Shown here: positions 15,353-24,014 of the stretch, piece after piece | How the letters are laid out: each line of letters opens with the position of its first letter | Position numbering within the stretch: position 1 is the stretch's first letter | NCBI GenBank assembly: GCA_964639225.1 | Contig: CAZXCK010000015.1 | Span: 1 to 57,875, forward strand | Origin: CAZXCK01 sp964639225 | GTDB taxonomy: Bacteria; Chloroflexota; Anaerolineae; Aggregatilineales; Phototrophicaceae | Reading direction: 5' to 3' | Length of the DNA stretch: 57,875 nucleotides | The notes under the pieces: model-generated | What the model was told of the DNA's origin: nothing | Databases searched by the model: none | The model's input: only the letters and a program-made list of their open reading frames with translations | Made by a program: the position numbers and the translations under genes

Positions 15353-16702
15353 ATGAGACACGGTTTTTTCATCGCCGCCACTGTACTATTTCTTATCAGC
15401 GGCTTCTTCATGGGTCGGACGCCACCATCTGCCGAAGCTCAGGAGCTTCCTGGCAGCATCACCGTTGTTAAAAGCGTAGCCTTTGGTGACACCTCAGCAG
15501 TATTCGATATGGGGTTTTTTGTGCCACCTTCGCTCGATCTCGACACATCATTCCAGTTGGCAGATGGCGGGTCGCGTACGTTCGCCGAACAGGAACCCGG
15601 TACTTACGCGGTAGCCGAGGACTACAAAGACGGCTGGCAGCGCATCACGGCAGCCGACGTAAGCTGCACGTCAGAAGGCGGCAGCACGTTCTCTTTTGCC
15701 GACGACCCCAGCCGCCAGCGCAGCGGCATGATTGTCAATCTGGCGGCGGGCGACGACGTCACCTGTACGTTCACCAACCGGCAGGAATCCGGCAGCCTGA
15801 CGGTGGACAAAGTGGTGAACTGGAACGGCAATGATCCGCTGTCGCCTGCGCCCAGCTTTGAAATCTGCGTGAGTGGGCCGGATTCGTATTCGTCGTGCTT
15901 CAACCTGAGTGACGGCCAGAGCAACCCGCTCACCGGCCTGCTGCCGGGCACCTACAACGTCACCGAAACCGACCCCGGCTCAGACTGGATCGTCAGCGGT
16001 GGGGGCAATGTGACGGTCATCGCCAATGAGGCCGCCACCAGCACCATCACCAACACCTATAATCCGCTGCCACCGGATCCGGACCCGGTTACGGCCAGCG
16101 CCGTCTGTGATGGCGACGATCTGCTCATCACCTGGAGCGGGCCAACCGGCTGGAATTACACAGTGAACTGGGGCATGGTCGCCGCCCCACCGGGCGCGAT
16201 GGCCGTCAGCCCAAGTGGCAGCGAGCCGGTGGCCAGTTCGCCGTACCGACTGACTGGCCCCGGAACCTGGAACAACGTGAACTTCGTGGGTTCTGAAGTC
16301 GGGGGACCTGGCTTAGAGGTGGTTAATCTGGGTGACTTCACCTGTGAGACGGGGGGCGATCCCACACCAACGCCAGAACCGGAGCGCATTTACCAGTGCA
16401 CGTTTGATGGTCGCCTGAACGACGACTTCTGCGGCTATCCCATCGCGGTTTACCGTACAGCCGATGGATACAGCATCTACGCCATCGACCCGGACACAGC
16501 CGAGGGCACGCTGGTCTTCGAGGTGATGAGCGCCAGCGGCGAGGCCCAGCTTCTGGCCGAGGGTGTCCACAGCTTCACCAACCAGCCCATCGAGGTCTAT
16601 CTGCTGGCGAACGGTGATATTCAGATCAACACGTTCTACGCCGACGGCAAGCCGTATATCTTCGTCATCAGCAGCAGCGGCAACTATCACCTGGCGCGTT
16701 AA
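15353..16702 (+). CDS. Secreted surface protein with prealbumin-like repeats
   Basis: Encodes 449 residues; ATG 15353 has GGAG nine bases upstream, and a longer frame upstream is A/T-rich and unlikely to be coding. A signal peptide is clear (about residues 1-28, ending SAEAQ). Two SpaA-like or DUF5979-like domains follow (about 33-125 and 127-220), with typical EPGTYAVAE and LPGTYNVTE motifs, then a fibronectin-like domain starting ASAVCDGDDLLITW (about 245-340), a proline linker, and a C-terminal domain with paired cysteines (about 347-449). The final about 100 residues are identical to those of the next gene. Probably displayed on the cell surface; no enzyme motif. Confidence 0.75.
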   Translation: MRHGFFIAATVLFLISGFFMGRTPPSAEAQELPGSITVVKSVAFGDTSAVFDMGFFVPPSLDLDTSFQLADGGSRTFAEQEPGTYAVAEDYKDGWQRITAADVSCTSEGGSTFSFADDPSRQRSGMIVNLAAGDDVTCTFTNRQESGSLTVDKVVNWNGNDPLSPAPSFEICVSGPDSYSSCFNLSDGQSNPLTGLLPGTYNVTETDPGSDWIVSGGGNVTVIANEAATSTITNTYNPLPPDPDPVTASAVCDGDDLLITWSGPTGWNYTVNWGMVAAPPGAMAVSPSGSEPVASSPYRLTGPGTWNNVNFVGSEVGGPGLEVVNLGDFTCETGGDPTPTPEPERIYQCTFDGRLNDDFCGYPIAVYRTADGYSIYAIDPDTAEGTLVFEVMSASGEAQLLAEGVHSFTNQPIEVYLLANGDIQINTFYADGKPYIFVISSSGNYHLAR

Positions 16703-16764
16703 GCGCGCTGAAGAACCAGCAACACGGCGGCGCGGGTCTGTGATCGGACTCGCGCCGTTTTTGT
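16397..16764 (+). repeat. Direct repeat copy 1 (3' end of surface gene plus terminator)
   Basis: About 368 bases covering the last third of the first surface gene, its stop and terminator. It recurs 1015 bases downstream (17412-17779) with three differences that I can see. Two of them lie outside the coding region and one is silent. Confidence 0.95.
16728..16762 (+). terminator. Terminator of first surface gene
   Basis: CGGCGCG (16728-16734) pairs with CGCGCCG (16751-16757), followed by TTTTT. Confidence 0.85.
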
Positions 16765-16961
16765 TTGCCTGCGCGTTAGCATGAGTTTTCAAACAATTTT
16801 CGTAAAGTATTTACCAATTTCGTAATCCCTTATGATTGCCGGATTAGAAACACTCTATACTCGTGATAAGGCAAATGTGGTTATGCTGTCATACAGAACC
16901 ATCGGCAACATTAGCGCAATTGCACTTACCTTCAAATGGCAGTAACAGGAGGGCAGACACA

Positions 16962-17717
16962 ATGCAGCAGCGTTACCTTTTCATCCTGGTAAGTGTACTC
17001 CTGATTGGCGCGTTTATGGTTGGCGTGTCGAATCAAACGACGACGGCGATTGAGGTTAATGGAAACGAGGAGGTCGAAGCCAGCGCCGCCTGCGACGGCG
17101 ATGATCTGGTCATCACCTGGACTGGCCCGGACTACTATGTTTACGCTGTGAGCTGGGAGGAGCCTATTGCAGCATCGCCCCCCAATGGCGCGCTGCTGGC
17201 CGATGTCCCGTCTGGCTACGATGGGGACGTCACATCGCCGCATCGCCTCACCGGCCCCGGAACCTGGCTTGGTGTAGCTCTTTCCTACGAGTTGGTTATG
17301 AGGACCGCGCCAACCTTAGAGAGATCAGAGCCAAGCGGAAGGGGACGCATCGGACAAGTCGAGTTGGGTGACTTCACCTGCCCGGAACCCGGGCCTGAGC
17401 CGGTCTACGGCTGCACGTTTGATGGCCGCCTGAACGACGACTTCTGCGGCTATCCCATCGCGGTTTACCGTACAGCCGATGGATACAGCATCTACGCCAT
17501 CGACCCGGACACAGCCGAGGGCACGCTGGTCTTCGAGGTGATGAGCGCCAGCGGCGAGGCCCAGCTTCTGGCCGAGGGTGTCCACAGCTTCACCAACCAG
17601 CCCATCGAGGTCTATCTGCTGGCGAACGGTGATATTCAGATCAACACGTTCTACGCCGACGGCAAGCCGTATATCTTCGTCATCAGCAGCAGCGGCAACT
17701 ATCACCTGGCGCGTTAA
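16962..17717 (+). CDS. Secreted surface protein, paralogue of upstream gene
   Basis: Encodes 251 residues; ATG 16962 follows AGGAGGG. An N-terminal signal or anchor helix (about residues 5-27) is followed by one fibronectin-like domain beginning ASAACDGDDLVITW (about 38-140) and the same C-terminal cysteine domain as the upstream protein (about 150-251). It lacks the two prealbumin-like domains, so it is a shorter relative. The identity of the 3' parts, in contrast with the diverged 5' parts, points to recent gene conversion or duplication. Role on the cell surface is inferred from the signal peptide only. Confidence 0.75.
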   Translation: MQQRYLFILVSVLLIGAFMVGVSNQTTTAIEVNGNEEVEASAACDGDDLVITWTGPDYYVYAVSWEEPIAASPPNGALLADVPSGYDGDVTSPHRLTGPGTWLGVALSYELVMRTAPTLERSEPSGRGRIGQVELGDFTCPEPGPEPVYGCTFDGRLNDDFCGYPIAVYRTADGYSIYAIDPDTAEGTLVFEVMSASGEAQLLAEGVHSFTNQPIEVYLLANGDIQINTFYADGKPYIFVISSSGNYHLAR

Positions 17718-17779
17718 GCGCGCTGAAGAACCAGCAACACGGCGGCGCGGGTCTGTAATCGGACTCGTGCCGTTTTTGT
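17412..17779 (+). repeat. Direct repeat copy 2 (3' end of second surface gene plus terminator)
   Basis: Copy of 16397-16764 with three single-base differences, including the terminator. See the first copy. Confidence 0.95.
17743..17777 (+). terminator. Terminator of second surface gene
   Basis: CGGCGCG pairs with CGTGCCG; the C-to-T change against the upstream copy leaves a G-U pair, so the stem is kept. TTTTT follows. Confidence 0.8.
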
Positions 17780-17863
17780 CTGGCGCCCGCCGCTGGAATT
17801 GCGCCAGGGGAATACTCGTGATAGGCTGAAAGTGTATAGCGGTTCCCACGAGCATAAACAACT

Positions 17864-18427
17864 ATGAAGCTGACAAAACTCCACCCCCACCAGCAGATTA
17901 CCGGACTCAGCGGACTATCGGTACAGGACTTCTGGATATGGGCCTATGCCGATCTGCTGACGGGCAGCGTGCGCAACGCTTTCGCCGAGTTTATGGTTGG
18001 GTTTGCTCTGGGCAGCCTGGCTCAACCGCGCGCCTGGATTCAGCGGCGCGGGCTGCCCTATCGCGGATGCCGCATCGACGTGCGCGCCGCCGCCTATGTT
18101 CAGAGCGAACCGCAGGAGCGCCCCTCGCGCATCCGCTACGACATCGGCAGCGGACCGGCTCCGGACGAGGCCGACCCGTCAGTAGATGTGTTTGTGTTCT
18201 GCCTGTTCGCCTGGGACGACTACATCGACAAGGACGCCGCCCGCAACGCCATGATCGACAGCGCCAACTGGGTCTTTTTCGTGGTGCCGGCGGCAGCGGT
18301 GACCGCCGCCCGCGCCGATCAGAAGATGGTTGGCCTGCGCTGGCTGCACCAGCACGCCACCGGCGGACCGGTGCCATTCGCCTTTTTGCAGGACCGCATC
18401 GACTTCACGCTGGGGGTCGATAACTGA
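17864..18427 (+). CDS. Hypothetical protein
   Basis: Encodes 187 residues from the ATG at 17864, which has no clear ribosome site. No signal peptide; the protein is a mixed fold with a hydrophobic strand VDVFVFCLF near residues 107-115 followed by acidic residues, and a conserved-looking end (VPFAFLQDRIDFTLGV). The pattern could fit a small nuclease-like or ligand-binding fold, but I see no complete active site. It precedes the phosphatase gene by 31 bases and may share its transcript. Confidence 0.55.
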   Translation: MKLTKLHPHQQITGLSGLSVQDFWIWAYADLLTGSVRNAFAEFMVGFALGSLAQPRAWIQRRGLPYRGCRIDVRAAAYVQSEPQERPSRIRYDIGSGPAPDEADPSVDVFVFCLFAWDDYIDKDAARNAMIDSANWVFFVVPAAAVTAARADQKMVGLRWLHQHATGGPVPFAFLQDRIDFTLGVDN

Positions 18428-18458
18428 TGTTATACCGCCCGCGAAAGGCCGCCAGAAC

Positions 18459-19172
18459 GTGAAAACGTTGATTATCGGCGATATTCACGGCTGTTACCGC
18501 GAGCTGCTCGATCTGCTGGACCGCGCCGCGCTGGCCAAAAACGACCGGCTGATCGCCATCGGCGACATCGTCAATCGCGGGCCGGATTCGCGGCGGTCGC
18601 TGGCTTTCTTCCAGAAGCGCCCGCCGCAGCGCGCCTTCAGCATCATGGGCAACCACGAACACGGCCACATCCAGGCCCATGAGCGCGGCAAGCGGCGTCC
18701 GGCGCTGTCGCTGCTGCTGGCGCGCTGGCAGTTCAACGACAGCTACGCCGACGCCATCGCCTACATGAAGCAGATGCCGCTGTATCTCGACCTGCCAGAG
18801 GCGCTGCTGGTGCATGGCTATATCGAGCCGGGTATCCCGCTGCACAAGCAGAAGCGGCGCGTGCTCATCGGCACCAACAAAGCTGAAGAGCAACTGGCGA
18901 GCAAATATGACCGGCCCTGGTACGAACTCTACGACGGCGACAAGCCGCTGATTGTCGGCCACCGCGACCATGCCGGTAACCAGCAGCCGTTTGTTTACCG
19001 CGATCACGTCTACGGCATCGACACGCGCTGCGTCTATGGCGGCAGCCTGACCGGTCTGCTGCTGCCGGACTTCAAACTGATCTCGGTGCCGGCACGCCGC
19101 GATCACTGGGAACGCACGCGCACCTATTACCTCGACCTGCGCGAGCTGGCCAATCCACCCGACACAGAGTAA
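18459..19172 (+). CDS. Metallophosphoesterase (Ser/Thr phosphatase-like)
   Basis: Encodes 237 residues from GTG 18459; a GAAAGG site lies upstream and the codon run VKTLIIGDIHGCY begins the domain directly. Motifs are complete: GDIHG (about residues 7-11), GDIVNRGPDS (about 35-44) and GNHE (about 62-65), with a later histidine region GHRDHAG in place of the usual GHTxxG. This corresponds to the diadenosine-tetraphosphatase / protein phosphatase branch (ApaH/PrpA type). It would hydrolyse phosphate esters using two metal ions in the cytosol. Substrate cannot be told from sequence. Confidence 0.85.
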   Translation: MKTLIIGDIHGCYRELLDLLDRAALAKNDRLIAIGDIVNRGPDSRRSLAFFQKRPPQRAFSIMGNHEHGHIQAHERGKRRPALSLLLARWQFNDSYADAIAYMKQMPLYLDLPEALLVHGYIEPGIPLHKQKRRVLIGTNKAEEQLASKYDRPWYELYDGDKPLIVGHRDHAGNQQPFVYRDHVYGIDTRCVYGGSLTGLLLPDFKLISVPARRDHWERTRTYYLDLRELANPPDTE

Positions 19173-19188
19173 GGACACAGTTAAACCG

Positions 19189-19998
19189 ATGAAACTCGCC
19201 ATTCAGGAAAATCTGCTGCCGGGCGATACCGCGCTGCGCCGCCTGGAAAACGCGCGCGCCCTGGGCCTGGACGGTGTCGAATACGACGCCGGCGGTCTGG
19301 GGCCGGTGCGCCTGCCGGAGATCGCCGCCGCGCTGCAAATGCTCAACATGCGTGCTGCCGCCGTGTACGCGGGCGGTGTGCATCTGATTCACCCGGATTT
19401 CGACGCGCGCGAGGCGGCCATCGTGCAACTGCGGCAGGCGATGACCGACGCCCTGGACCTGGGCGCGCGCGGGGTCGTCTTTGTGCCGCACCGCCCGGAT
19501 ACGCCGCGCCTGCCCGACCTGCGCCCGCTCAAAACACCGGTGGAGATGGAAGTCGATCTGCTGGTCAAGCAGCTAAAGACCACCCTCTCCGACCTGGCTT
19601 ACGCCCTGGGCGCGGAGCTGTACCTGGCTCCACGCAATCGCTACGAGACGCACCTGGTCCGCCGCATGGAGCAGGCCGCCGTCATCCTCAGCCGCAACAA
19701 AGACCACCCGCACATCAAAATCGCCGCTGACCTGTTCCACGCCGCGCTCGAAGAACAGAGCCTGCCCGAAGCGCTGGCAGCACACGCCGCGCAGACCGGT
19801 TACGTGCGGCTGGCCGACCACAACCATCGCCTGCCCGGCGACGGTCACACGGATTTCGCGGCGGCGCTGGGCGCGCTGAAGCAGGCCGGTTATGACGGAT
19901 GGCTGACGATCGCCGCCGCCCCGCCAGATCACAACACCTGGAACATGGACGAACTGCGCGCCAGCATCCACATGCTGAAACGTACCATCACCACCTGA
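19189..19998 (+). CDS. Sugar phosphate isomerase/epimerase-like TIM barrel
   Basis: Encodes 269 residues; ATG 19189 is weakly preceded by AAGGACA. The fold pattern is that of the xylose-isomerase-like AP_endonuclase_2 family: LGLDGVEYDA near residue 26, LYLAPRNRYETH near 144, IKIAADLFHA near 180, RLADHNHRLPGDGHTDF near 206 and GYDGWLTIAAAP near 233. In active relatives the first and last of these carry glutamates that bind metal (EPLNR and LTIE); here both are alanine. It may therefore be a non-catalytic or differently acting member. Starts 16 bases after the phosphatase gene. Confidence 0.75.
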   Translation: MKLAIQENLLPGDTALRRLENARALGLDGVEYDAGGLGPVRLPEIAAALQMLNMRAAAVYAGGVHLIHPDFDAREAAIVQLRQAMTDALDLGARGVVFVPHRPDTPRLPDLRPLKTPVEMEVDLLVKQLKTTLSDLAYALGAELYLAPRNRYETHLVRRMEQAAVILSRNKDHPHIKIAADLFHAALEEQSLPEALAAHAAQTGYVRLADHNHRLPGDGHTDFAAALGALKQAGYDGWLTIAAAPPDHNTWNMDELRASIHMLKRTITT

Positions 19999-20032
19999 AC
20001 GCCAACAGAAGTCGTAAACGAAAGGCAATCGT

Positions 20033-20380
20033 ATGTATGGCAAGGTGACCCTTACCGCGCTGGGTCTGGCGCTGGCGCTGCTGACGCTGGCCGTCCTGCG
20101 CGTACCCGCTGTCGAAAGCGAAACAACGACCGACTCAAAATCACCAGCGGACCTGCGCGCACTCATCGAGACTTATGTCGAGCAGGGGCACACGCTGTCG
20201 CTGCACTTCCACGAGCCGCTGTTCCCCGGCGAGAGCTTCGCCGAGGTGAGCGCGGGGCGCGTCTACGCCGGAGATGATTACGTGTGCATCACCGAGGGCT
20301 GGAATGACGACACGCGCCATCGCTGCACGCCTTTTCATAATCTTATTAGCGTGAGCTTCGTTACCGCAGGCCGCCCTTAA
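20033..20380 (+). CDS. Small exported hypothetical protein
   Basis: Encodes 115 residues with AAAGGCA ahead of the ATG at 20033. Residues 5-25 form an uncleaved or cleaved signal helix, after which the protein is acidic and contains two cysteines (VCITEG near residue 83 and RCTPF near 99) that could form a disulphide outside the membrane. No family recognised. It sits alone between the TIM-barrel and the CrtC-like genes. Confidence 0.6.
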   Translation: MYGKVTLTALGLALALLTLAVLRVPAVESETTTDSKSPADLRALIETYVEQGHTLSLHFHEPLFPGESFAEVSAGRVYAGDDYVCITEGWNDDTRHRCTPFHNLISVSFVTAGRP

Positions 20381-20402
20381 GCCGTATCTCATGCGTGGTG
20401 TC

Positions 20403-20408
20403 TATAAT
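20403..20408 (+). promoter_or_regulatory. Possible -10 box for the CrtC/AttH-like gene
   Basis: A perfect TATAAT lies 85 bases before the ATG at 20493; no good -35 is seen at the usual distance, so this is weak evidence. Confidence 0.3.
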
Positions 20409-20492
20409 TCACGAGCAAAAGCAATTGATTCCCGCGAGGGGGTCAGAGACTCCCTGACTCCTTCAGGCGTTACGAATTAAAGGACAGACACC

Positions 20493-21671
20493 ATGTGGCG
20501 ATTATTGGCGCTGGGCGCGCTGGTGATAGCGGTAGTGATAGCCGGTTTCAGCCTGGTAGAAGGCGGCGGCGACGAGGTGACAGCGACGGCCATGATTCCC
20601 ATGCCGGACGCCGACCTGACCGGGTTCGCGCGCGCGGTCGATAGCTGGGACTGGCAGTTCCCGCGCAATCACGGCGCGCACAACGATTTTCAGACCGAGT
20701 GGTGGTATTACACCGGCAATCTGCGCGATGACGACGGACGGCGCTTCGGCTTTCAGTTCACGATTTTCCGCCGGGCCATCAGCCCCAGCGACAACAGCAG
20801 CGACTCCGAGTGGCGCACGCGCCAGGTGTATATGGCGCACTTTACCGTCAGTGACCTGGATAATGAGCGATTTTTACACGAAGAGCGTTACAGCCGGGGC
20901 GCGGGCGATCTGGCCGGGGCGCAGCCCAATGACTTCCAGCCGGACGCCGATTATCGCGTGTGGCTGGAAGACTGGCAGGTGTTCGCCGAAAACGACGACG
21001 CGACCGTTTTCCACATCGACGCCCACAGCGCCGACTTCGGCGTGAATCTGCGGCTGGAGCAGTTGAAGCCGCCCGCGCTCCAGGGTTACGATGGCCTCAG
21101 CCCCAAAAGCGCGGAGCCGGGCAACGCCAGTTATTACTACACGCTGTCTCGTCTGGAGACGGCGGGCACGCTGACCATCGGCGGTGAGGATTTCACCGTC
21201 AGCGGCTATACGTGGAAAGACCACGAATTCTCGACCAGCGCCCTGGGCAGCGATGCCGAAGGCTGGGACTGGTTCGGGCTGATCTTCGACGATGGCCGCG
21301 AGATGATGATCGGCCACATTCGGCTGGTGGACGGCGGCAGAGAGCCAGCGTTTGGCGGCCTGCTGATCGACACGGACGGCAGCACGCGCTATCTGCCAGC
21401 GGAGACGTTCGCCATCGAAGCGACAACCACCTGGGAGTCGCCGCACACGGGCGCGATTTACCCGGCAGGCTGGCAGGTGACCATCGACGGGGCGGCGCTG
21501 GGAGCGGCTGACGACATGATGTTCAGCATCACGCCGCTGATGGCCGACCAGGAACTTAACAGCGGCGACATCGCCTACTGGGAGGGCGCGGTGCGCGTCG
21601 ACGGCGACGTGACCGGCTACGGCTACGCCGAACTCACGGGCTATGTCGATGTGATGACCGGGCGCTTCTAA
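20493..21671 (+). CDS. CrtC/AttH-like lipocalin-family protein
   Basis: Encodes 392 residues; ATG 20493 follows AAAGGAC. An N-terminal hydrophobic segment (about residues 3-22) suggests export or membrane anchoring. The hallmark is the start of the domain, HGAHNDFQTEWWYYTGNL (about residues 55-72), plus FGFQFTIFRR and YTWKDHEFST, typical of the carotenoid 1,2-hydratase / AttH family. Members hydrate carotenoids in some phototrophs, while others are lipid-binding or of unknown role. No carotenoid synthesis gene is nearby, so a CrtC activity is not supported. A bidirectional terminator follows. Confidence 0.82.
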   Translation: MWRLLALGALVIAVVIAGFSLVEGGGDEVTATAMIPMPDADLTGFARAVDSWDWQFPRNHGAHNDFQTEWWYYTGNLRDDDGRRFGFQFTIFRRAISPSDNSSDSEWRTRQVYMAHFTVSDLDNERFLHEERYSRGAGDLAGAQPNDFQPDADYRVWLEDWQVFAENDDATVFHIDAHSADFGVNLRLEQLKPPALQGYDGLSPKSAEPGNASYYYTLSRLETAGTLTIGGEDFTVSGYTWKDHEFSTSALGSDAEGWDWFGLIFDDGREMMIGHIRLVDGGREPAFGGLLIDTDGSTRYLPAETFAIEATTTWESPHTGAIYPAGWQVTIDGAALGAADDMMFSITPLMADQELNSGDIAYWEGAVRVDGDVTGYGYAELTGYVDVMTGRF

Positions 21672-21690
21672 CGCGGCACAAGCCTTGCAT

Positions 21691-21729
21691 AAAAAACCGG
21701 GGCAGCTCACACTGAGCCGCCCCGGTTTT
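21691..21729. terminator. Shared terminator between convergent genes
   Basis: CCGGGGC (21697-21703) pairs with GCCCCGG (21719-21725); six A upstream and TTTT downstream make it work from both sides. Confidence 0.85.
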
Positions 21730-21748
21730 GATTCTGCGGATTGTCGAT

Positions 21749-23209
21749 TTAGCGTCCCAGCGCGGCGCGGATGACCGCGCAGGCCCGACACTGGCCGTCT
21801 GGCCGGACGATAGCGTAACCCGCCTGCGGATCGTCGCCGTAGTTGGTGAAATCCACATTCCAGATGATGAACAGCCGCACCTGACCGCTGTTACGCGCCA
21901 GCGTGACCGCCTGCCCCAGCCATTCGGCCTGCTGCTGCGCCGTCACGTTGGCGGCCCAGGCGAAGTTCGGCGGCAGCGGACCGTAGCCCTCAGGCGACAG
22001 GTAGCCGATCTCGGTGAAGCACAGCGGACGGCTGGGGAACGTCCCCGAATACAGGCTGACCATCGTCGGATAGTAACGCGAGTAGTGCGTGCCGTTGCCA
22101 CGCGGATCGCCGGAGCGGGCCGTCGGCGGCAGGATGCCCTCGTTGTAGTGAATGCCGACGCAGTCCATGTAGTTAGCGGCCCCGGCAGCGGCCATCTCGC
22201 GGATGAAGCGGTCGTCGTTGACGACGCGGCCAGGGAAGGCAGCCTCAGCGCCGGTGGGCGCGGGCGCGCCGCTGATGACCATCGTGTTGGGGTTGGCCGC
22301 TTTGATGGCGTTATACGCCGCGCGCAGCATCTCGGTGTAGGCCGCGCCGCTGATCTGCCCGGCTGGCCACTGCCGGTCGATGTTCGGCTCGTTCCACACT
22401 TCGATGGCATCCACACCCAGCGCGGCGACCTGGCCAACGAACGTCGCGTATTCCTGGATGTACTGCTGGCGGTTGGCGCCGAGCTGCCCCGGGTCGCCGG
22501 TGATGCCCAGCAGCAGCTTAAAGCCGTTGGCGCGCGCCTGGTCGATGAGGCCCTGGGCGACGCTCGGCGGCTGGCCCTGCTGCCAGACGAGCTGCTTCTT
22601 GACCCACGTCATGCCGGTGTTGCGCATCAGGTCCGGGAAGCGGAAGTCCTGGACATGCCCGCCTAGTTCAAAGCCGCCGGTCATGGGCGGCGGATCCACT
22701 GGAGGCGGTGGGGCCGTCGGCTGTGGATCACCGGGGTCAGGGGTCGGCCCTGTGCCGCCGGGAATGGTCAGCACCTGACCGGCAAAGATCAGATTCGGGT
22801 TGGCGATGCCGTTAGCAGCGGCCAGCGCCTGGAAGGTCGTGCCAAAACGCCGGGCGATTGCCGCCAGCGTATCGCCGCGCACCACCGTATACGTCGACGG
22901 AACATCCGGTGACGGCGTGGGAGTGGGCGGCTGCGGTGGCTGCGGTGGCTGCGCCCCGGTGGGAATAATCAACTGCTGGCCAGCGAAGATCAGATTCGGG
23001 TTGGGGATATTGTTAGCGGCCTGGATGGCGGCGATGCTGACGTTGTAACGCAGCGAGATACGGAACAGGTTCTCGCCGCGCTGGACGACGTGAATCGTCT
23101 GGCCTTCCGCAGCCGGCTGATCCTGAGCCAGAGCCGGTGTTGTGGTCGCGGTGCTGAGTGTGAAAACAAATATCATTAAACTCAAAACAAAAACAAGGCG
23201 ACGTATCAT
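21749..23209 (-). CDS. Secreted LysM-containing glycoside hydrolase (clan GH-A-like)
   Basis: Encodes 486 residues. A signal peptide (about residues 1-29, ending ALAQD) is followed by two LysM domains (about 38-83 and 106-150), with HVVQRGENLFRIS and YTVVRGDTLAAIA motifs, then a Pro-rich linker and a catalytic domain from about 180. E274 in VEVWNEPNIDRQW and E400 in CFTEIGYLS are placed as the acid/base and nucleophile of a GH-A clan TIM barrel. LysM domains attach to peptidoglycan or chitin-like glycans, so this is likely a wall-attached glycosidase. The substrate is not predictable from these data. Confidence 0.82.
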   Translation of the reverse strand: MIRRLVFVLSLMIFVFTLSTATTTPALAQDQPAAEGQTIHVVQRGENLFRISLRYNVSIAAIQAANNIPNPNLIFAGQQLIIPTGAQPPQPPQPPTPTPSPDVPSTYTVVRGDTLAAIARRFGTTFQALAAANGIANPNLIFAGQVLTIPGGTGPTPDPGDPQPTAPPPPVDPPPMTGGFELGGHVQDFRFPDLMRNTGMTWVKKQLVWQQGQPPSVAQGLIDQARANGFKLLLGITGDPGQLGANRQQYIQEYATFVGQVAALGVDAIEVWNEPNIDRQWPAGQISGAAYTEMLRAAYNAIKAANPNTMVISGAPAPTGAEAAFPGRVVNDDRFIREMAAAGAANYMDCVGIHYNEGILPPTARSGDPRGNGTHYSRYYPTMVSLYSGTFPSRPLCFTEIGYLSPEGYGPLPPNFAWAANVTAQQQAEWLGQAVTLARNSGQVRLFIIWNVDFTNYGDDPQAGYAIVRPDGQCRACAVIRAALGR

Positions 23210-23385
23210 TCGAGGCTTCCTTTCGTGTCGGTGAGCGCAGTGCCCGGTCGATTAATATTAGTTTATCATGAGTCACGAAATCGTGCAGAACGCGAATCCT
23301 GCGCTGGCTGTGGGTCGCTTGCACACAGATAGGCGAATGGGGTAACATGCAGCATAACAACTGCCCACCATAAGGAGGCAATCAC

Positions 23386-23829
23386 ATGGGAGAAATCACT
23401 CGCCAAGAGTTGATCCTCGCGCTGATCGGCGCGGAAAAACCCCGCCTGGCCGGGGTCGATCTGAGCAAGCTGGCGCTCAACCGGCTGGACCTGGAAAACG
23501 CCAACCTGCGCGGCGCGACCCTTCAGGCCGCCAATCTACAGGAGGCGATCCTGCGCTCCACCAACATGACCGGCGTCAACATGACCGGCGCTCAGGCCCC
23601 TTACGCCGATTTCAACGCCGCCAACCTGACAGCGGCCAACCTGACGCTGGCCAACCTCACCGGGGCGCGCCTGACCAACGCCAGCCTGACGAACGCCAAC
23701 CTCAACGGCGCTAACCTGACGAACGCCAATATGCGTGGCGCGCGCGTGGAAGGCGTGCGCTTCGACAACGCGACCATCTGGCCGGATGGCAAAAAAGGCA
23801 CAGCCGGCAACCCCGGTGATTACGTCTGA
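23386..23829 (+). CDS. Pentapeptide-repeat protein
   Basis: Encodes 147 residues; ATG 23386 follows AAGGAGG. From residue about 22 it consists of tandem pentapeptides of the A(N/D)Lxx type (for example ANLRGATLQAANLQ and ANLTLANLTGARL), which fold as a quadrilateral beta helix. The last 20 residues, with IWPDGKKGTAGNPG, are a common C-terminal end of such proteins. Qnr-like DNA-gyrase protection is possible in some members but nothing here shows it. A hairpin GGGGAGCGC/GCGCTCCCC follows. Confidence 0.85.
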   Translation: MGEITRQELILALIGAEKPRLAGVDLSKLALNRLDLENANLRGATLQAANLQEAILRSTNMTGVNMTGAQAPYADFNAANLTAANLTLANLTGARLTNASLTNANLNGANLTNANMRGARVEGVRFDNATIWPDGKKGTAGNPGDYV

Positions 23830-23840
23830 GTGGCATATAC

Positions 23841-23870
23841 GGGGAGCGCTGGCTGGCGCTCCCCGCGCTT
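23841..23870 (+). terminator. Possible terminator after pentapeptide gene
   Basis: GGGGAGCGC (23841-23849) and GCGCTCCCC (23856-23864) form a perfect 9-bp stem, but the following T run is short. Confidence 0.5.
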
Positions 23871-24014
23871 TCCCCATCATCTCCCCACGCCTGTCCTATA
23901 CTCACCTGTATAGCCCGATAGCACTATCGACCAGGCTTGCTTTTCTCGTTACACTGGAGTTACAGGCTTTTAACTTTCCTATATTGTCTGTTATTCCGCT
24001 AAGGAGACCTCATC

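Noticed and set aside
20493..21671. Carotenoid hydratase in a pigment pathway
   Set aside because: No other carotenoid or photosynthesis gene is in the window, so only the family is claimed.
23386..23829. Qnr-like quinolone resistance
   Set aside because: Pentapeptide repeats are shared by many proteins and no gyrase-protecting loop is evident.
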